DNA of 64,000 nt from an uncultured Rhodobacterales bacterium (GTDB lineage Bacteria; Pseudomonadota; Alphaproteobacteria; Rhodobacterales; Rhodobacteraceae), in contig CAIMWI010000036.1 in NCBI GenBank assembly GCA_903845215.1, forward strand, positions 52,978-116,977, given 5' to 3'. The stretch's first letter is position 1; every line of letters starts with the position of its first letter. The translations under genes were made by a program, and so were the position numbers. Positions 18,529 to 27,247 of the stretch are shown here, piece after piece. The notes under the pieces are model-generated. The model was not told the origin of the DNA. It searched no databases and worked only from the letters and a program-made list of their open reading frames with translations.

Positions 18529-19926
18529 TTAGCTGACATCAAACCGCGTCACGCCACGGCGCAATTCGTCCACCGGTTGGGTCAAGATCGCCGCCTGATG
18601 CGCGCGTTGGTCGCAATTGGCGCGGGGGCAGATGCGGCAGTTGATGCCAATCTGCGTCATCCGCGCGGACGAGACGGAAAACCCCTCTGCATAGCCAATC
18701 TCGGGCGCGAAGCCTATCGCGCAGCCCATGGCAACGGCCAAACGGTTGTCTTGGGTGTGACGTTCCCATGTGGGCCGGTCGACGGTGCGCGAAAAGACGA
18801 AAAACTGGCTGCGGTCGGGCATTTCCACGAACTGCGGTACGATCCGGCCCGGGGTGCGAAAACTGGTGTGCACATCCAACCGCGGGCAAGCGCCGCCATA
18901 TTCGGCAAGGTGAAAATCGGTCGCATTGAACCGCTTGGTCACATTGCCGCCCTTGTCGATGCGCAAGAAAAAGAACGGCACGCCCTGCGCCCCTTCGCGC
19001 TGCAAGGTGGTGGCGCGGTGGCAGGCCTGTTCAAAGCTGACGCCAAAGCGGGTCGAGATATGGTCAAAGTCGTATTTCGAGGCCCGCGCCTCGGCCAGAA
19101 AGGCTGTATAGGGCATCAAGACGGCAGCGGCGAAGTAGTTGGCCAACTCCACCCGCAACCGCGCCACCCCGCGCGGGTCGCGAATACCGCTGCGCTGGAT
19201 CAGGGCATCCAGCAGGGCGCGCTGTTCCAACAGGCCCGCCATATGGACCAGTTGAAAGGTGCGGTTGGGTTGGTCAAGCGCCTCGGACAGCAAAATTTCA
19301 CGCCGCGATTCGTCATACTCGCGCAGCGCGCCCGGCAGGTCTTCGACACGGCAGACGCGCACATTCACGCCCAAACTGTCGCGCAGGCGGCGTTTTAGGG
19401 TGACATACAGCTCGTCCCGCTCGATCGGCTGGGGCCAGAAAGATTCGGCGGCCTCTTCCAACTCACGAAAATGGTTGCGATTGCGGCGAAAAACATCATG
19501 CACCGCCGCCTCGGGCGAGGATGACACCTGCGGCGCGCCACTTTCGGTAAGCGACAAAAGCTGATCCGAGACGACCGCATAGCTGCGGTAAAGTGTCATG
19601 AAGCTGTGAACCAAGGCCGGCGCATGCACCAAAGCTGCGCGCAGTTGGGGCAAATCGGGGCGGGTTTGGGTGAAAAGCGGGTCTTGAATTACCGCGCGCA
19701 AGTCAGAAAGCTGCGCTGTGCCGTCTTCTTCGGCGATATCGCGCCAGTCGACCCCGTAGGCGTCAAATAGGCGCAAAAGCACCTGCACAGACACCGATCT
19801 TTCGTTATTTTCTAGAAGGTTAACGTAAGAGGGGCTGATCCCCAGCACCTTGGCCATAGCGCCTTGGGTTTCGCCACGTTCCACGCGCAAGCGGCGCAGG
19901 TGTGGGCCTATGAAAGTTTTTTGCAT
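18529..19926 (-). CDS. ScfR-type transcriptional regulator (short-chain fatty acyl-CoA regulator family)
   Basis: 465 aa. An N-terminal XRE-type helix-turn-helix (RRLRVERGETQGAMAKVLGISPSYVNLLENNERS, residues ~10-45) is followed by a degenerate ImmA/IrrE-like domain and a C-terminal domain with a cysteine-rich CRICPRANC motif. No HEXXH is visible, so peptidase activity is not expected. Family members such as PccR and RamB control propionyl-CoA, acetate and glyoxylate metabolism. The ATG at 19926 is preferred over the GTG at 19938. It is divergent from sga-mcl-mtkAB and convergent with the Mo-hydroxylase operon, so regulation of the serine-cycle genes is likely but unproven. Confidence 0.85.
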   Translation of the reverse strand: MQKTFIGPHLRRLRVERGETQGAMAKVLGISPSYVNLLENNERSVSVQVLLRLFDAYGVDWRDIAEEDGTAQLSDLRAVIQDPLFTQTRPDLPQLRAALVHAPALVHSFMTLYRSYAVVSDQLLSLTESGAPQVSSSPEAAVHDVFRRNRNHFRELEEAAESFWPQPIERDELYVTLKRRLRDSLGVNVRVCRVEDLPGALREYDESRREILLSEALDQPNRTFQLVHMAGLLEQRALLDALIQRSGIRDPRGVARLRVELANYFAAAVLMPYTAFLAEARASKYDFDHISTRFGVSFEQACHRATTLQREGAQGVPFFFLRIDKGGNVTKRFNATDFHLAEYGGACPRLDVHTSFRTPGRIVPQFVEMPDRSQFFVFSRTVDRPTWERHTQDNRLAVAMGCAIGFAPEIGYAEGFSVSSARMTQIGINCRICPRANCDQRAHQAAILTQPVDELRRGVTRFDVS

Positions 19927-19951
19927 ACCATCGCACACAAGCTTGATTTTG

Positions 19952-20056
19952 TTGTATTTACAATATTACAAATAATCAAATCTGTAAAGTCTCGCGTTCA
20001 CAGCGCAACCTGTTTGCGCTTTGCTTAAAAAGAAAGCGGTGTAACACAGTTTACAA
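19952..20056. promoter_or_regulatory. Divergent scfR-like/sga control region with repeated TTTACAA and TTTGC motifs
   Basis: The 145-base intergenic region is AT-rich at its left. It holds TTTACAATATTACAAA (19957-19972, two TTACAA units 8 bases apart), TGTAAA (19983-19988), TTTGCGCTTTGC (20013-20024) and a further TTTACAA (20050-20056) just before the sga ribosome-binding site. Repeated TTTrCAA-like units suit an ScfR-family operator; no binding data were consulted. Confidence 0.45.
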
Positions 20057-20071
20057 CAAGCGGAGGATGCT

Positions 20072-21268
20072 ATGCGCACTGGAATCAATCACCTTTTCAT
20101 TCCCGGCCCAACCAATGTGCCGGAACGTGTTCGTCAATCTATGAATGTGCCGATGCAAGACCATCGCGCGCATGATTTCGGCGCGCCCAATGTGGGAATT
20201 TTCCGCGATCTGAAAACCCTGTTTCGCACCCAGGACGGCCATGTTCTGGTGTTTCCGGCATCTGGCACCGGATCATGGGAAGCGGCGATCACCAACACCC
20301 TGTCGCCCGGCGACCGCGTTTTGATGGCGCGCCATGGCCAGTTTTCCGTGCTTTGGGCGCAAATGGCCCAACGTTTGGGGCTAGAGGTTGAACTGATCGA
20401 TCTGGCTTGGGGTGCCGGTGCCCCGATCAGCGAATTCGCCCACCGTCTGGGTGCCGACCGCAAGGGCGAGATCAAGGCGGTTTTTGTCACCCATAACGAA
20501 ACGGCAACTGGCGTGACGTCTGACATCGCAGCGCTTCGCCGCGCGATGAACGAGGCTGCGCATGACGCGCTGTTGTTTGTCGATGGCGTGTCATCTATCG
20601 GCTGCTTGCCCTTCGAGATGGACGCGTGGGGCGTTGATCTGGCCGTGACGGGCAGCCAAAAGGGCCTGATGATGCCCCCCGGTCTGGGCATTTTGGGCGT
20701 CAGCCCCAAGGCGATGAAGGCGGCTGAAACCGCCAAGATGCGCCGCGCCTATTTTGAATTCTCTGATCAGGTCAAGAACAACGAAACGGGGTACTTTCCC
20801 TATACCCCCCCCGTGCAACTGCTGCACGGTCTGCGCGCCGCACTGGACCTTATGATCGAAGAGGGCTTTGACGCCGTCATCACCCGCCACCGTCGTCTGG
20901 CCGCAGGCGTGCGCGCCGCTGTGCAAGCGTGGGGGCTAGAGGTGTGCGCGGAAAGCCCGTCGCTGTATTCCGACACGGTCACGGCCATTCGCACGCCCGA
21001 GGGGGTTGATGCGCGCGATGTGATCAAGATCGCCTATGACCGCTACAATGCCTCGCTTGGGTCGGGCCTTGGGCCGCTGGCTGGCAAGGTGTTTCGCATC
21101 GGGCATATTGGTGATTGCAACGAGGGCATGTGCCTGACCGCCATCGCCTTGGCCGAACTGTCGCTGGTGGCGGCAGGGGCGAAGATCACCTTTGGGTCGG
21201 GGGTGGCAGCCGCACAGGCTGTCTATGCCCAACACGCCCAATCCTCTGTTGCGATGGCTGCAGAATAA
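20072..21268 (+). CDS. sga: Serine-glyoxylate aminotransferase
   Basis: 398 aa, a class V PLP aminotransferase. It transfers the amino group of serine to glyoxylate, giving hydroxypyruvate and glycine, a central step of the serine cycle. The start MRTGINHLFIPGPTNVPERVRQ is characteristic of the SGAT/AGAT group, and the PLP lysine is in VTGSQKGLMMPPGLG. The ATG has GCGGAGGA upstream. It is the first gene of a four-gene operon with malyl-CoA lyase and malate-CoA ligase, which fixes the pathway and separates it from generic alanine-glyoxylate aminotransferases. Confidence 0.93.
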   Translation: MRTGINHLFIPGPTNVPERVRQSMNVPMQDHRAHDFGAPNVGIFRDLKTLFRTQDGHVLVFPASGTGSWEAAITNTLSPGDRVLMARHGQFSVLWAQMAQRLGLEVELIDLAWGAGAPISEFAHRLGADRKGEIKAVFVTHNETATGVTSDIAALRRAMNEAAHDALLFVDGVSSIGCLPFEMDAWGVDLAVTGSQKGLMMPPGLGILGVSPKAMKAAETAKMRRAYFEFSDQVKNNETGYFPYTPPVQLLHGLRAALDLMIEEGFDAVITRHRRLAAGVRAAVQAWGLEVCAESPSLYSDTVTAIRTPEGVDARDVIKIAYDRYNASLGSGLGPLAGKVFRIGHIGDCNEGMCLTAIALAELSLVAAGAKITFGSGVAAAQAVYAQHAQSSVAMAAE

Positions 21269-21293
21269 ACCTTTAGGAAATCAGGATAAAAAG

Positions 21294-22232
21294 ATGAGCC
21301 ATACGCTTCACCCCATGCGCAAAGCACGCCTGCAACGTTCGGAACTGGCGGTTCCGGCATCAAACCCCACGATGATCGACAAGGCCGCCGATGGCCCAGC
21401 CGATTACGTTTTTCTTGATTTGGAAGACGCCATTGCACCTTCGGAAAAGGTGCAGGCCCGCAAAAACGCCATTCAGGCGTTGAACGACATCGATTGGCGC
21501 GCAAAGGGCAAAACGGTTTCAGTGCGCATCAACGGGCTGGACACGCATTACATGTACCGCGACGTGGTGGATGTGATGGAACAGGCGGGCGACAAGGTTG
21601 ACACGTTGCTGGTGCCCAAAGTGGGTGTGACGGGCGATTTGTACATGGTGGAAGCCATGGTCAACCAAATCGAACAGGCCAAGGGCTTTACCACACGCGT
21701 GGGTCTGGAAGCCTTGATCGAAACCGCCCTTGGCATGGCGAATGTGGAAGCCATCGCCCAGTTCGGCGGCCGGCTAGAGGCGCTGCATTTCGGGGTGGCG
21801 GATTTTGCCGCGTCGATGCGGGCGCGCACGACAAACATCGGCGGGTTGAACCCGCATTATCCGGGCGATCAATGGCATGCCTCGATCAGCCGGATGGTGG
21901 TGGCCTGCCGTGCATACGGCTTGCGCGCGATTGATGGGCCGTTTGGCGATTTCAGCGATCCGGAAGGCTATAAAGACGGCGCACGTCGTGCGGCGGCGTT
22001 GGGATGCGAAGGCAAGTGGGCCATCCACCCGTCGCAGATTGATCTGGCCAACGAAGTCTTCTCGCCCCCAGAGGCAGAAGTCACCCGCGCGCGGCGCATT
22101 ATCGAAGAGCTGCGCAAAGCCGAAGCCATGGGCAAAGGGGCCGCACAGTTGGACGGCCGCATGATTGATGCGGCGTCCGAGCGGATGGCCATGAACGTAC
22201 TGGTTCTGGCTGACGCCATCGCCGCCAAGTAA
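21294..22232 (+). CDS. mcl: L-malyl-CoA / beta-methylmalyl-CoA lyase
   Basis: 312 aa, a CitE-like TIM-barrel lyase. It cleaves malyl-CoA to glyoxylate and acetyl-CoA in the serine cycle, and related enzymes cleave beta-methylmalyl-CoA to glyoxylate and propionyl-CoA in the ethylmalonyl-CoA pathway. Typical segments are [13 protein letters not shown] with acidic metal ligands, [13 protein letters not shown], and [19 protein letters not shown]. The track ORF starts inside sga; the ATG at 21294 ([18 protein letters not shown]) follows AGGATAAAAAG and matches Mcl1 N-termini. With mtkAB downstream, malate to glyoxylate plus acetyl-CoA is fully encoded here. Confidence 0.93.
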   Translation: MSHTLHPMRKARLQRSELAVPASNPTMIDKAADGPADYVFLDLEDAIAPSEKVQARKNAIQALNDIDWRAKGKTVSVRINGLDTHYMYRDVVDVMEQAGDKVDTLLVPKVGVTGDLYMVEAMVNQIEQAKGFTTRVGLEALIETALGMANVEAIAQFGGRLEALHFGVADFAASMRARTTNIGGLNPHYPGDQWHASISRMVVACRAYGLRAIDGPFGDFSDPEGYKDGARRAAALGCEGKWAIHPSQIDLANEVFSPPEAEVTRARRIIEELRKAEAMGKGAAQLDGRMIDAASERMAMNVLVLADAIAAK

Positions 22233-22237
22233 GCCAC

Positions 22238-22291
22238 GAATTTTCTACGAAAATTCAAACAGATAACGCGGGGGCGGTTCAACGAAACCGC
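22238..22291. other. Two intra-operon hairpins between mcl and mtkA
   Basis: GAATTTTC/GAAAATTC with a TAC loop (22238-22256) and GCGGTT/AACCGC (22274-22291) lie in the 80-base gap. Neither has a proper T-tract, so they look more like mRNA stability or processing structures than terminators. Confidence 0.4.
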
Positions 22292-22312
22292 TCCTCGCTT
22301 AGGGAGGAAAAG

Positions 22313-23485
22313 ATGGATATTCACGAATACCAAGCTAAGGAAATCCTCGCCCGCTTTGGCGTGCCGGTGCCGCGTGGCGGGCTGGCCTACAGCCCCGAAC
22401 AGGCAGGCTACCGCGCACGCGAATTGGGTGGAAAGGCGTGGGTTGTTAAGGCGCAGATCCATTCCGGCGGGCGCGGGGCGGCCGGCGGGGTGAAGCTGTG
22501 CAAGACACCCGAAGAGGTGCAGGCCTTTGCCGGCACTTTGTTTGGCAAGCAGCTTGTAACCAAGCAAACCGATGCCAACGGCAAAGGTGTTTACCGCGTT
22601 TGGGTCGAAGGCGCGTCTGACATCGCCCAAGAGCTGTACTTGGGCTTTGTGCTGGATCGGAAGTCGGAACGCATCATGATCGTCGCCTCGGCCCACGGCG
22701 GGATGGAGATTGAAGATCTGGCCGACAAAGACCCCGACAGCCTGCGCCGCATGATTATTGACCCTGCAACGGGCCTGTCCGAGTTTCAGGCGCGCGAGCT
22801 GGCCTTTCAACTGGGCCTGCGCGGCGGTCAGGTGGCACAGATGGTCACCACACTGCGCGCCTGCTATCGCGCCTACCGCGATCTGGATGCGGTGATGGTC
22901 GAGATCAACCCGCTTGTTGTCACCCATTCGGGCGATCTGGTGGCGCTGGATGCCAAAATGTCCTTTGACACCAACGCCCTGTTCCGCCAGCCCCAAGTCG
23001 CCGAACTGCGCGACCGCAGCCAAGAAGACCCGCGCGAAAGCACGGCGGGCGATCATGGCCTGTCTTATGTCGGGCTAGAAGGTGACATCGGCTGCATCAT
23101 TAACGGTGCTGGTCTGGCCATGGCCACGATGGACATGATCAAGCTGGCGGGCGGCGAACCTGCCAACTTCCTTGACATCGGCGGCGGTGCCAGCCCCGAG
23201 CGGGTTGTGCGGGCGTTCCGCACCGTTTTGGCCGATGGCAATGTGTCGGTGATCTTGGTCAACATCTTTGCCGGCATCAACCGTTGCGATTGGGTCGCCC
23301 AAGGCGTGGTGCAGGCCTATAAAGAAGTGGGTCTGACGATCCCTGTCGTGGTGCGTCTGGCAGGCACCAATGTCGAAGAGGGCAAGGCTATCATTGATGG
23401 GTCGGGCTTGCCGCTGATCTCGGCCGACAGTCTGGCCGAAGCCGCCGCAGCGGCCGTTGCCGCCCGCCCCCGCAAAGCCGCTTAA
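22313..23485 (+). CDS. mtkA: Malate-CoA ligase (malate thiokinase) beta subunit
   Basis: 390 aa, SucC-like with an ATP-grasp domain and a C-terminal CoA-ligase domain. It begins [23 protein letters not shown] and has [18 protein letters not shown] and [23 protein letters not shown], as in SucC and MtkA. The N-terminal region ([21 protein letters not shown]) and the operon with mcl and sga identify it as malate thiokinase rather than TCA-cycle succinyl-CoA synthetase. It forms malyl-CoA from malate, CoA and ATP with the MtkB subunit. The ATG has AGGGAGGAAAAG upstream. Confidence 0.92.
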   Translation: MDIHEYQAKEILARFGVPVPRGGLAYSPEQAGYRARELGGKAWVVKAQIHSGGRGAAGGVKLCKTPEEVQAFAGTLFGKQLVTKQTDANGKGVYRVWVEGASDIAQELYLGFVLDRKSERIMIVASAHGGMEIEDLADKDPDSLRRMIIDPATGLSEFQARELAFQLGLRGGQVAQMVTTLRACYRAYRDLDAVMVEINPLVVTHSGDLVALDAKMSFDTNALFRQPQVAELRDRSQEDPRESTAGDHGLSYVGLEGDIGCIINGAGLAMATMDMIKLAGGEPANFLDIGGGASPERVVRAFRTVLADGNVSVILVNIFAGINRCDWVAQGVVQAYKEVGLTIPVVVRLAGTNVEEGKAIIDGSGLPLISADSLAEAAAAAVAARPRKAA

Positions 23486-23495
23486 GGAGGACATC

Positions 23496-24392
23496 ATGGC
23501 CATTCTGATCACTGAAAACACCCGCGTCATCGTTCAAGGCATGTCGGGCCGGATCGGCTCGTTCCACGCTGCCGACATGATAAAGCACGGCACCAATGTG
23601 GTGGGCGGTGTGACACCGGGCAAAGGCGGCGAAAGCATTCTGGACCGCCCGCTGTTCAACACCGTCCGCGAGGCGGTAGAACAGGTCGGCGCAGAAGCCT
23701 CGCTGATCTTCGTGCCGCCGCCCTTTGCGGCAGACGCGATTATGGAAGCCGCAGATGCCGGCATTCGCACAGCTGTCTGTGTGACCGACGGCATTCCCAG
23801 CCAAGATATGATGCGCGTCAAGCGGTTCTTGCGCCGCTATCCGGCGGAACGCAAAATGCGTGTCATCGGGCCGAACTGCGCAGGCATCATCTCGCCCGGC
23901 AAAGGGTTTATGGGGATCATGCCGCCGCATATCTATATGCCGGGGCGCATTGGCATCGTGGGCCGCTCGGGCACCTTGGGGTATGAAGCGGCAGCCCAGA
24001 TGAAGGCTTTGGGGATCGGGGTGTCTACCTCGGTCGGGATTGGCGGCGATCCGATCAACGGGTCAAGCTTCCGCGACATTCTGGAACTGTTCGAGGCCGA
24101 CAGCGAAACCGATGCCGTGATGATGATCGGCGAAATCGGTGGCCCACAAGAGGCAGAGGCTGCTGCCTATGCACGCGACTATATGAAAAAGCCGGTTGTG
24201 GCCTATATCGCGGGGCTTTCGGCACCCAAGGGCCGCAAGATGGGCCATGCAGGGGCGATCGTGTCGGCCTTTGGCGAAAGCGCGCAGGAAAAGGTTGATA
24301 TCCTGACGGCAGCCGGCATCACCGTGGCGCCCAACCCGTCTTCGATGGGCGAGACGATGGCGATGGTTCTGGCGCAGCGTAAAGCGGCCTAA
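23496..24392 (+). CDS. mtkB: Malate-CoA ligase (malate thiokinase) alpha subunit
   Basis: 298 aa, SucD-like. The Rossmann CoA-binding domain starts MAILITENTRVIVQGMSGRIGSFHA. The phosphorylated histidine is in KMGHAGAIVSAFGESAQEK near residue 250. It forms the ligase with MtkA. AAGGAGGACATC precedes the ATG at 23496; the earlier in-frame start in the track lies inside mtkA. It is the last gene of the sga-mcl-mtkAB operon and is followed by an intrinsic terminator. Confidence 0.92.
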   Translation: MAILITENTRVIVQGMSGRIGSFHAADMIKHGTNVVGGVTPGKGGESILDRPLFNTVREAVEQVGAEASLIFVPPPFAADAIMEAADAGIRTAVCVTDGIPSQDMMRVKRFLRRYPAERKMRVIGPNCAGIISPGKGFMGIMPPHIYMPGRIGIVGRSGTLGYEAAAQMKALGIGVSTSVGIGGDPINGSSFRDILELFEADSETDAVMMIGEIGGPQEAEAAAYARDYMKKPVVAYIAGLSAPKGRKMGHAGAIVSAFGESAQEKVDILTAAGITVAPNPSSMGETMAMVLAQRKAA

Positions 24393-24413
24393 ACTGGGTT
24401 GGTTTGACAAAAG

Positions 24414-24450
24414 ACCACCGCGCGGGGCAACCGGCGCGGTGGTTTGTTTT
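24414..24450 (+). terminator. Intrinsic terminator of the sga-mcl-mtkAB operon
   Basis: A 10-bp stem ACCACCGCGC/GCGCGGTGGT with a 10-base loop is followed by TTGTTTTT. It lies 21 bases after the mtkB stop. Its T-tract runs into the stop codon of the convergent ThDP-enzyme gene. Confidence 0.85.
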
Positions 24451-26120
24451 TAGGCTTTGGCGGCAAGCGCTGCTTGGCGCAGGGTGCTGATCCTTTGGCG
24501 GGGCGCTATGGCTTCAGGGGCTATCGCCAGTGTTAGGACCGCGCCAATGCCCGCCATGGTGGCCTGCACCGCGCGGTCAAAGGCTGCGGCGAAGGCCTCG
24601 GTCGCCTCGACCCGTTCGGCATGAAAGCCGTAGGCTTGGGCGAGGGCGGTAAAGTCGGGGTTCACCATGGTTGTGCCAAACACACGGGCAGGGAATTGGC
24701 GTTCCTGATGGGCGCGGATCGTGCCGTAGATGCCATTGTCGAGGATCAGGATCAAAGGCGATGCGCCGTGTTGGGCGGCGGTGGCCAGTTCTTGGCAGGT
24801 CATCTGAAAATCGCCGTCACCCGCAAAACACAGCACCATACGGCCCGGTTCGGCCAAACTGGCCGCAATCGCTGCGGGCACGCCGTAGCCCATGGCCCCT
24901 GACTGCGGCGCCAAAAGCCGCATCTTGGGGCCAAAGCACAGATGTCGGCTGGGCCAAGCGGCAAAGTTGCCCGCGCCATTGGTGACGATCACATCTTGCG
25001 GCAGGTGTGCCCCCAGATGCGCCATCACCGCCGACATATCGACGGGCGAGGGTTGGGTTGGGGCGACAAAGGCTGTTTCATACCCTGCGCGGGCCTTGGC
25101 GCGCCATGCGGCCCACGGGCCTGCAACGGGGGTCAGGGCTGTGGCAAAGGCATTGGGGTCGGCGTGCAGTGGCAGGGCTGCGATGTAGACCTTGCCCAGT
25201 TCCTCGGTAGAGGGATGCGCGTGGATCAGGGTTTGCTGGGGCAGTGGCACTGACAGCAGGGTATACGCGCCGGTTGTCATCTCATCCATGCGCAGATTGA
25301 CGGCCACAATGACATCGGCGGTTTTGATCAGATCGGCCACATGGGGCCACATGCCCACCCCCGCCTCTCCGGCAAAGACGGCAGAGGTGTTGTCAAAAGC
25401 GTCTTGACAGCGAAACGCGGTCAGCACGGGAATATCCGACGCCTCGGCAAAGGCTTGCAGGGCAGATTTGCCTTGCGCCGTCCAGCCTGTGCCGCCGGTT
25501 AGGATAAGCGGGCGTTGGGCTTGGGACAGAATGGCTTGCATATGGCGCAGCGCGGCAGGATCGGGCTGGGCGGGTGCTATGGGCGGCAGGGGCTGCGACA
25601 GGGGGGCAGTGTCGGACAAAGCCGCCAGCATATCTTCGGGCAAAGACACCACCACCGGACCGGGACGGCCCGAGACAGCGGTTTTCCAAGCGCGCGCCAA
25701 ATGCTCTGGGATGCGGGCAGGGTCGGTGATTTCGACCACATATTTGACCATGCTACCAAAGACGGCGCGGTAGTCGACCTCTTGAAAACTTTCGCGCTCG
25801 CGGTCGGATTGGGCGATTTGGCCCACGAACAGCAGCATCGGGGTGGAATCTTGCATCGCGGTATGCACGCCGATCATGGCGTTGGAGGCACCCGGGCCAC
25901 GGGTGACCATGCAAATGCCGGGCTGGCCTGTCAGCTTGCCATAAGCGGCGGCCATGAAACTGGCACCGCCTTCGTTGCGGCATAGGATATAGTCAAACTG
26001 GCCCACCGTGTCGTGCATGGCATCCAAGACGGCCAGATAGCTTTCGCCCGGCACGCCAAAGGCCTTTTTGGCCCCCAAGGCCACAAGGCTTTCCACCAGA
26101 ATTTGCCCGCCGTTGCGCAT
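24450..26120 (-). CDS. Thiamine-diphosphate-dependent enzyme, acetolactate synthase-like
   Basis: 556 aa with the three domains of the POX/AHAS family. The cofactor-activating Glu is in AFGVPGES near residue 24, which argues against glyoxylate carboligase, where this position is not Glu. The ThDP-binding motif starts GDGDFQMTCQELATAAQ and ends ILILDNGIYGTIR. The exact product is uncertain; such stand-alone enzymes are often annotated acetolactate synthase large subunit without an IlvN partner, and none is adjacent here. The 2-hydroxyacid dehydrogenase gene lies 90 bases upstream on the same strand, suggesting a joint role in 2-oxoacid metabolism. Confidence 0.8.
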   Translation of the reverse strand: MRNGGQILVESLVALGAKKAFGVPGESYLAVLDAMHDTVGQFDYILCRNEGGASFMAAAYGKLTGQPGICMVTRGPGASNAMIGVHTAMQDSTPMLLFVGQIAQSDRERESFQEVDYRAVFGSMVKYVVEITDPARIPEHLARAWKTAVSGRPGPVVVSLPEDMLAALSDTAPLSQPLPPIAPAQPDPAALRHMQAILSQAQRPLILTGGTGWTAQGKSALQAFAEASDIPVLTAFRCQDAFDNTSAVFAGEAGVGMWPHVADLIKTADVIVAVNLRMDEMTTGAYTLLSVPLPQQTLIHAHPSTEELGKVYIAALPLHADPNAFATALTPVAGPWAAWRAKARAGYETAFVAPTQPSPVDMSAVMAHLGAHLPQDVIVTNGAGNFAAWPSRHLCFGPKMRLLAPQSGAMGYGVPAAIAASLAEPGRMVLCFAGDGDFQMTCQELATAAQHGASPLILILDNGIYGTIRAHQERQFPARVFGTTMVNPDFTALAQAYGFHAERVEATEAFAAAFDRAVQATMAGIGAVLTLAIAPEAIAPRQRISTLRQAALAAKA

Positions 26121-26210
26121 AAAGCCACCCCTTCTTTCGGCCCGATCATGCGGCGCTGAACCGGCGCTGTCGAGATGCTGAACTTAGCCCTTTCGCGCCG
26201 TGTGTCTGCG

Positions 26211-27146
26211 CTAGATAACCGGCGTCAACAGGTCTTGGCCCGCAAAATGCGCCGCCAGATTGTCGCGCATCAATTGCCCCATTGCCCTGCGCGTTTCCAC
26301 CGTGCCAGAGGCGTGGTGGGGTTGCAAAAGCACATTGGAAAGCGCCAGAAAGCGCGGGTTTAGTTGGGGTTCACCCTCAAACACATCCAAGGCGGCCCCG
26401 CCTAAGGCCCCGGTTTCCAAAGCGTGCAGCAAAGCGATTTCATCGATGTTGGATGCGCGAGAGATATTGACCAGCAGCCCTTGCGGCCCCAAGGCCTGCA
26501 ACACTTGGGCACTGACGATGTGGCGGGTTTGCGCATTGGCCAAAGCCGTGACAATCACCACATCTGACCGCGCGGCCAAAGCGACAGGATCGGTAAAATA
26601 GGCATAGGGCACATCCTTGCGGCTGCGGGCGCAATAAGCGATGTCCATATCAAAGCCAGCAAGGCGCTTGGCCACTTGCAGACCAATGCGGCCAAGGCCC
26701 AAGATCCCAGCCCTCATCCCCGTCACGCGGCGCTGCAAGGGAAAGCTGCCTTTGGTCCAATCGGCACGGGCAAAGGCTGCGGCGGGCACGATGCCGCGCG
26801 CCAATGCCAGAACCATGCCCACGGCCAAATCGGCGCAATCATCGGTTAAAACATCGGGCGTGTTCGTCACGCGGATGCCGCGCGCGTTGCAAGCAGCCAT
26901 ATCCACCGCATCATAGCCGACCCCGTAGATGCTGATCATTTCCAGATTGGGGCAGGCCGCGATCACCGCAGGCTCCGCCCCTGCCCCACCATTGGTGGCG
27001 ATCGCACGGATCTGCGGGCCAACTTTGGCCAAAAACGCCACTTTATCCGCATGTGCGGGAAAGAGGTGCATCTGATAGGCCGCCTCTAGCGCGGTTTGGT
27101 CCCAGTCGGGATAAGATCCCATTTGCAGAACATGGGGTTTGGACAT
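26211..27146 (-). CDS. D-isomer-specific 2-hydroxyacid dehydrogenase (glyoxylate/hydroxypyruvate reductase-like)
   Basis: 311 aa. The nucleotide-binding motif GILGLGRIGLQVAKRL is near residue 150. Catalytic Arg (NISRASNIDE), Glu (DVFEGEPQLNP) and His (LQPHHASGT) are present. The CARSR segment after the second strand of the fold suggests NADPH preference. It probably reduces hydroxypyruvate and/or glyoxylate. That would supply the reductase step of the serine cycle encoded next door, though it is on the opposite strand and not in that operon. The ATG at 27146 follows CAGGAAATCCC; the 29 extra residues in the track are not native-like. Confidence 0.85.
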   Translation of the reverse strand: MSKPHVLQMGSYPDWDQTALEAAYQMHLFPAHADKVAFLAKVGPQIRAIATNGGAGAEPAVIAACPNLEMISIYGVGYDAVDMAACNARGIRVTNTPDVLTDDCADLAVGMVLALARGIVPAAAFARADWTKGSFPLQRRVTGMRAGILGLGRIGLQVAKRLAGFDMDIAYCARSRKDVPYAYFTDPVALAARSDVVIVTALANAQTRHIVSAQVLQALGPQGLLVNISRASNIDEIALLHALETGALGGAALDVFEGEPQLNPRFLALSNVLLQPHHASGTVETRRAMGQLMRDNLAAHFAGQDLLTPVI

Positions 27147-27247
27147 GGGATTTCCTGAGTGTGGCGGCTTGACAGGGGTTGGTATCAATAAGATGACCTT
27201 TGCAACCAAGCCTGTCGAGGGCCTATTCGGCAACGAAGGGGGGTAGA

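Noticed and set aside
21968-23056. 362-codon minus-strand ORF
   Set aside because: Antisense to mcl and mtkA, spanning their intergenic gap; no recognisable domain.
22313-24392. TCA-cycle succinyl-CoA synthetase (sucCD)
   Set aside because: Operon with sga and mcl and the MtkA-like sequence point to malate-CoA ligase.
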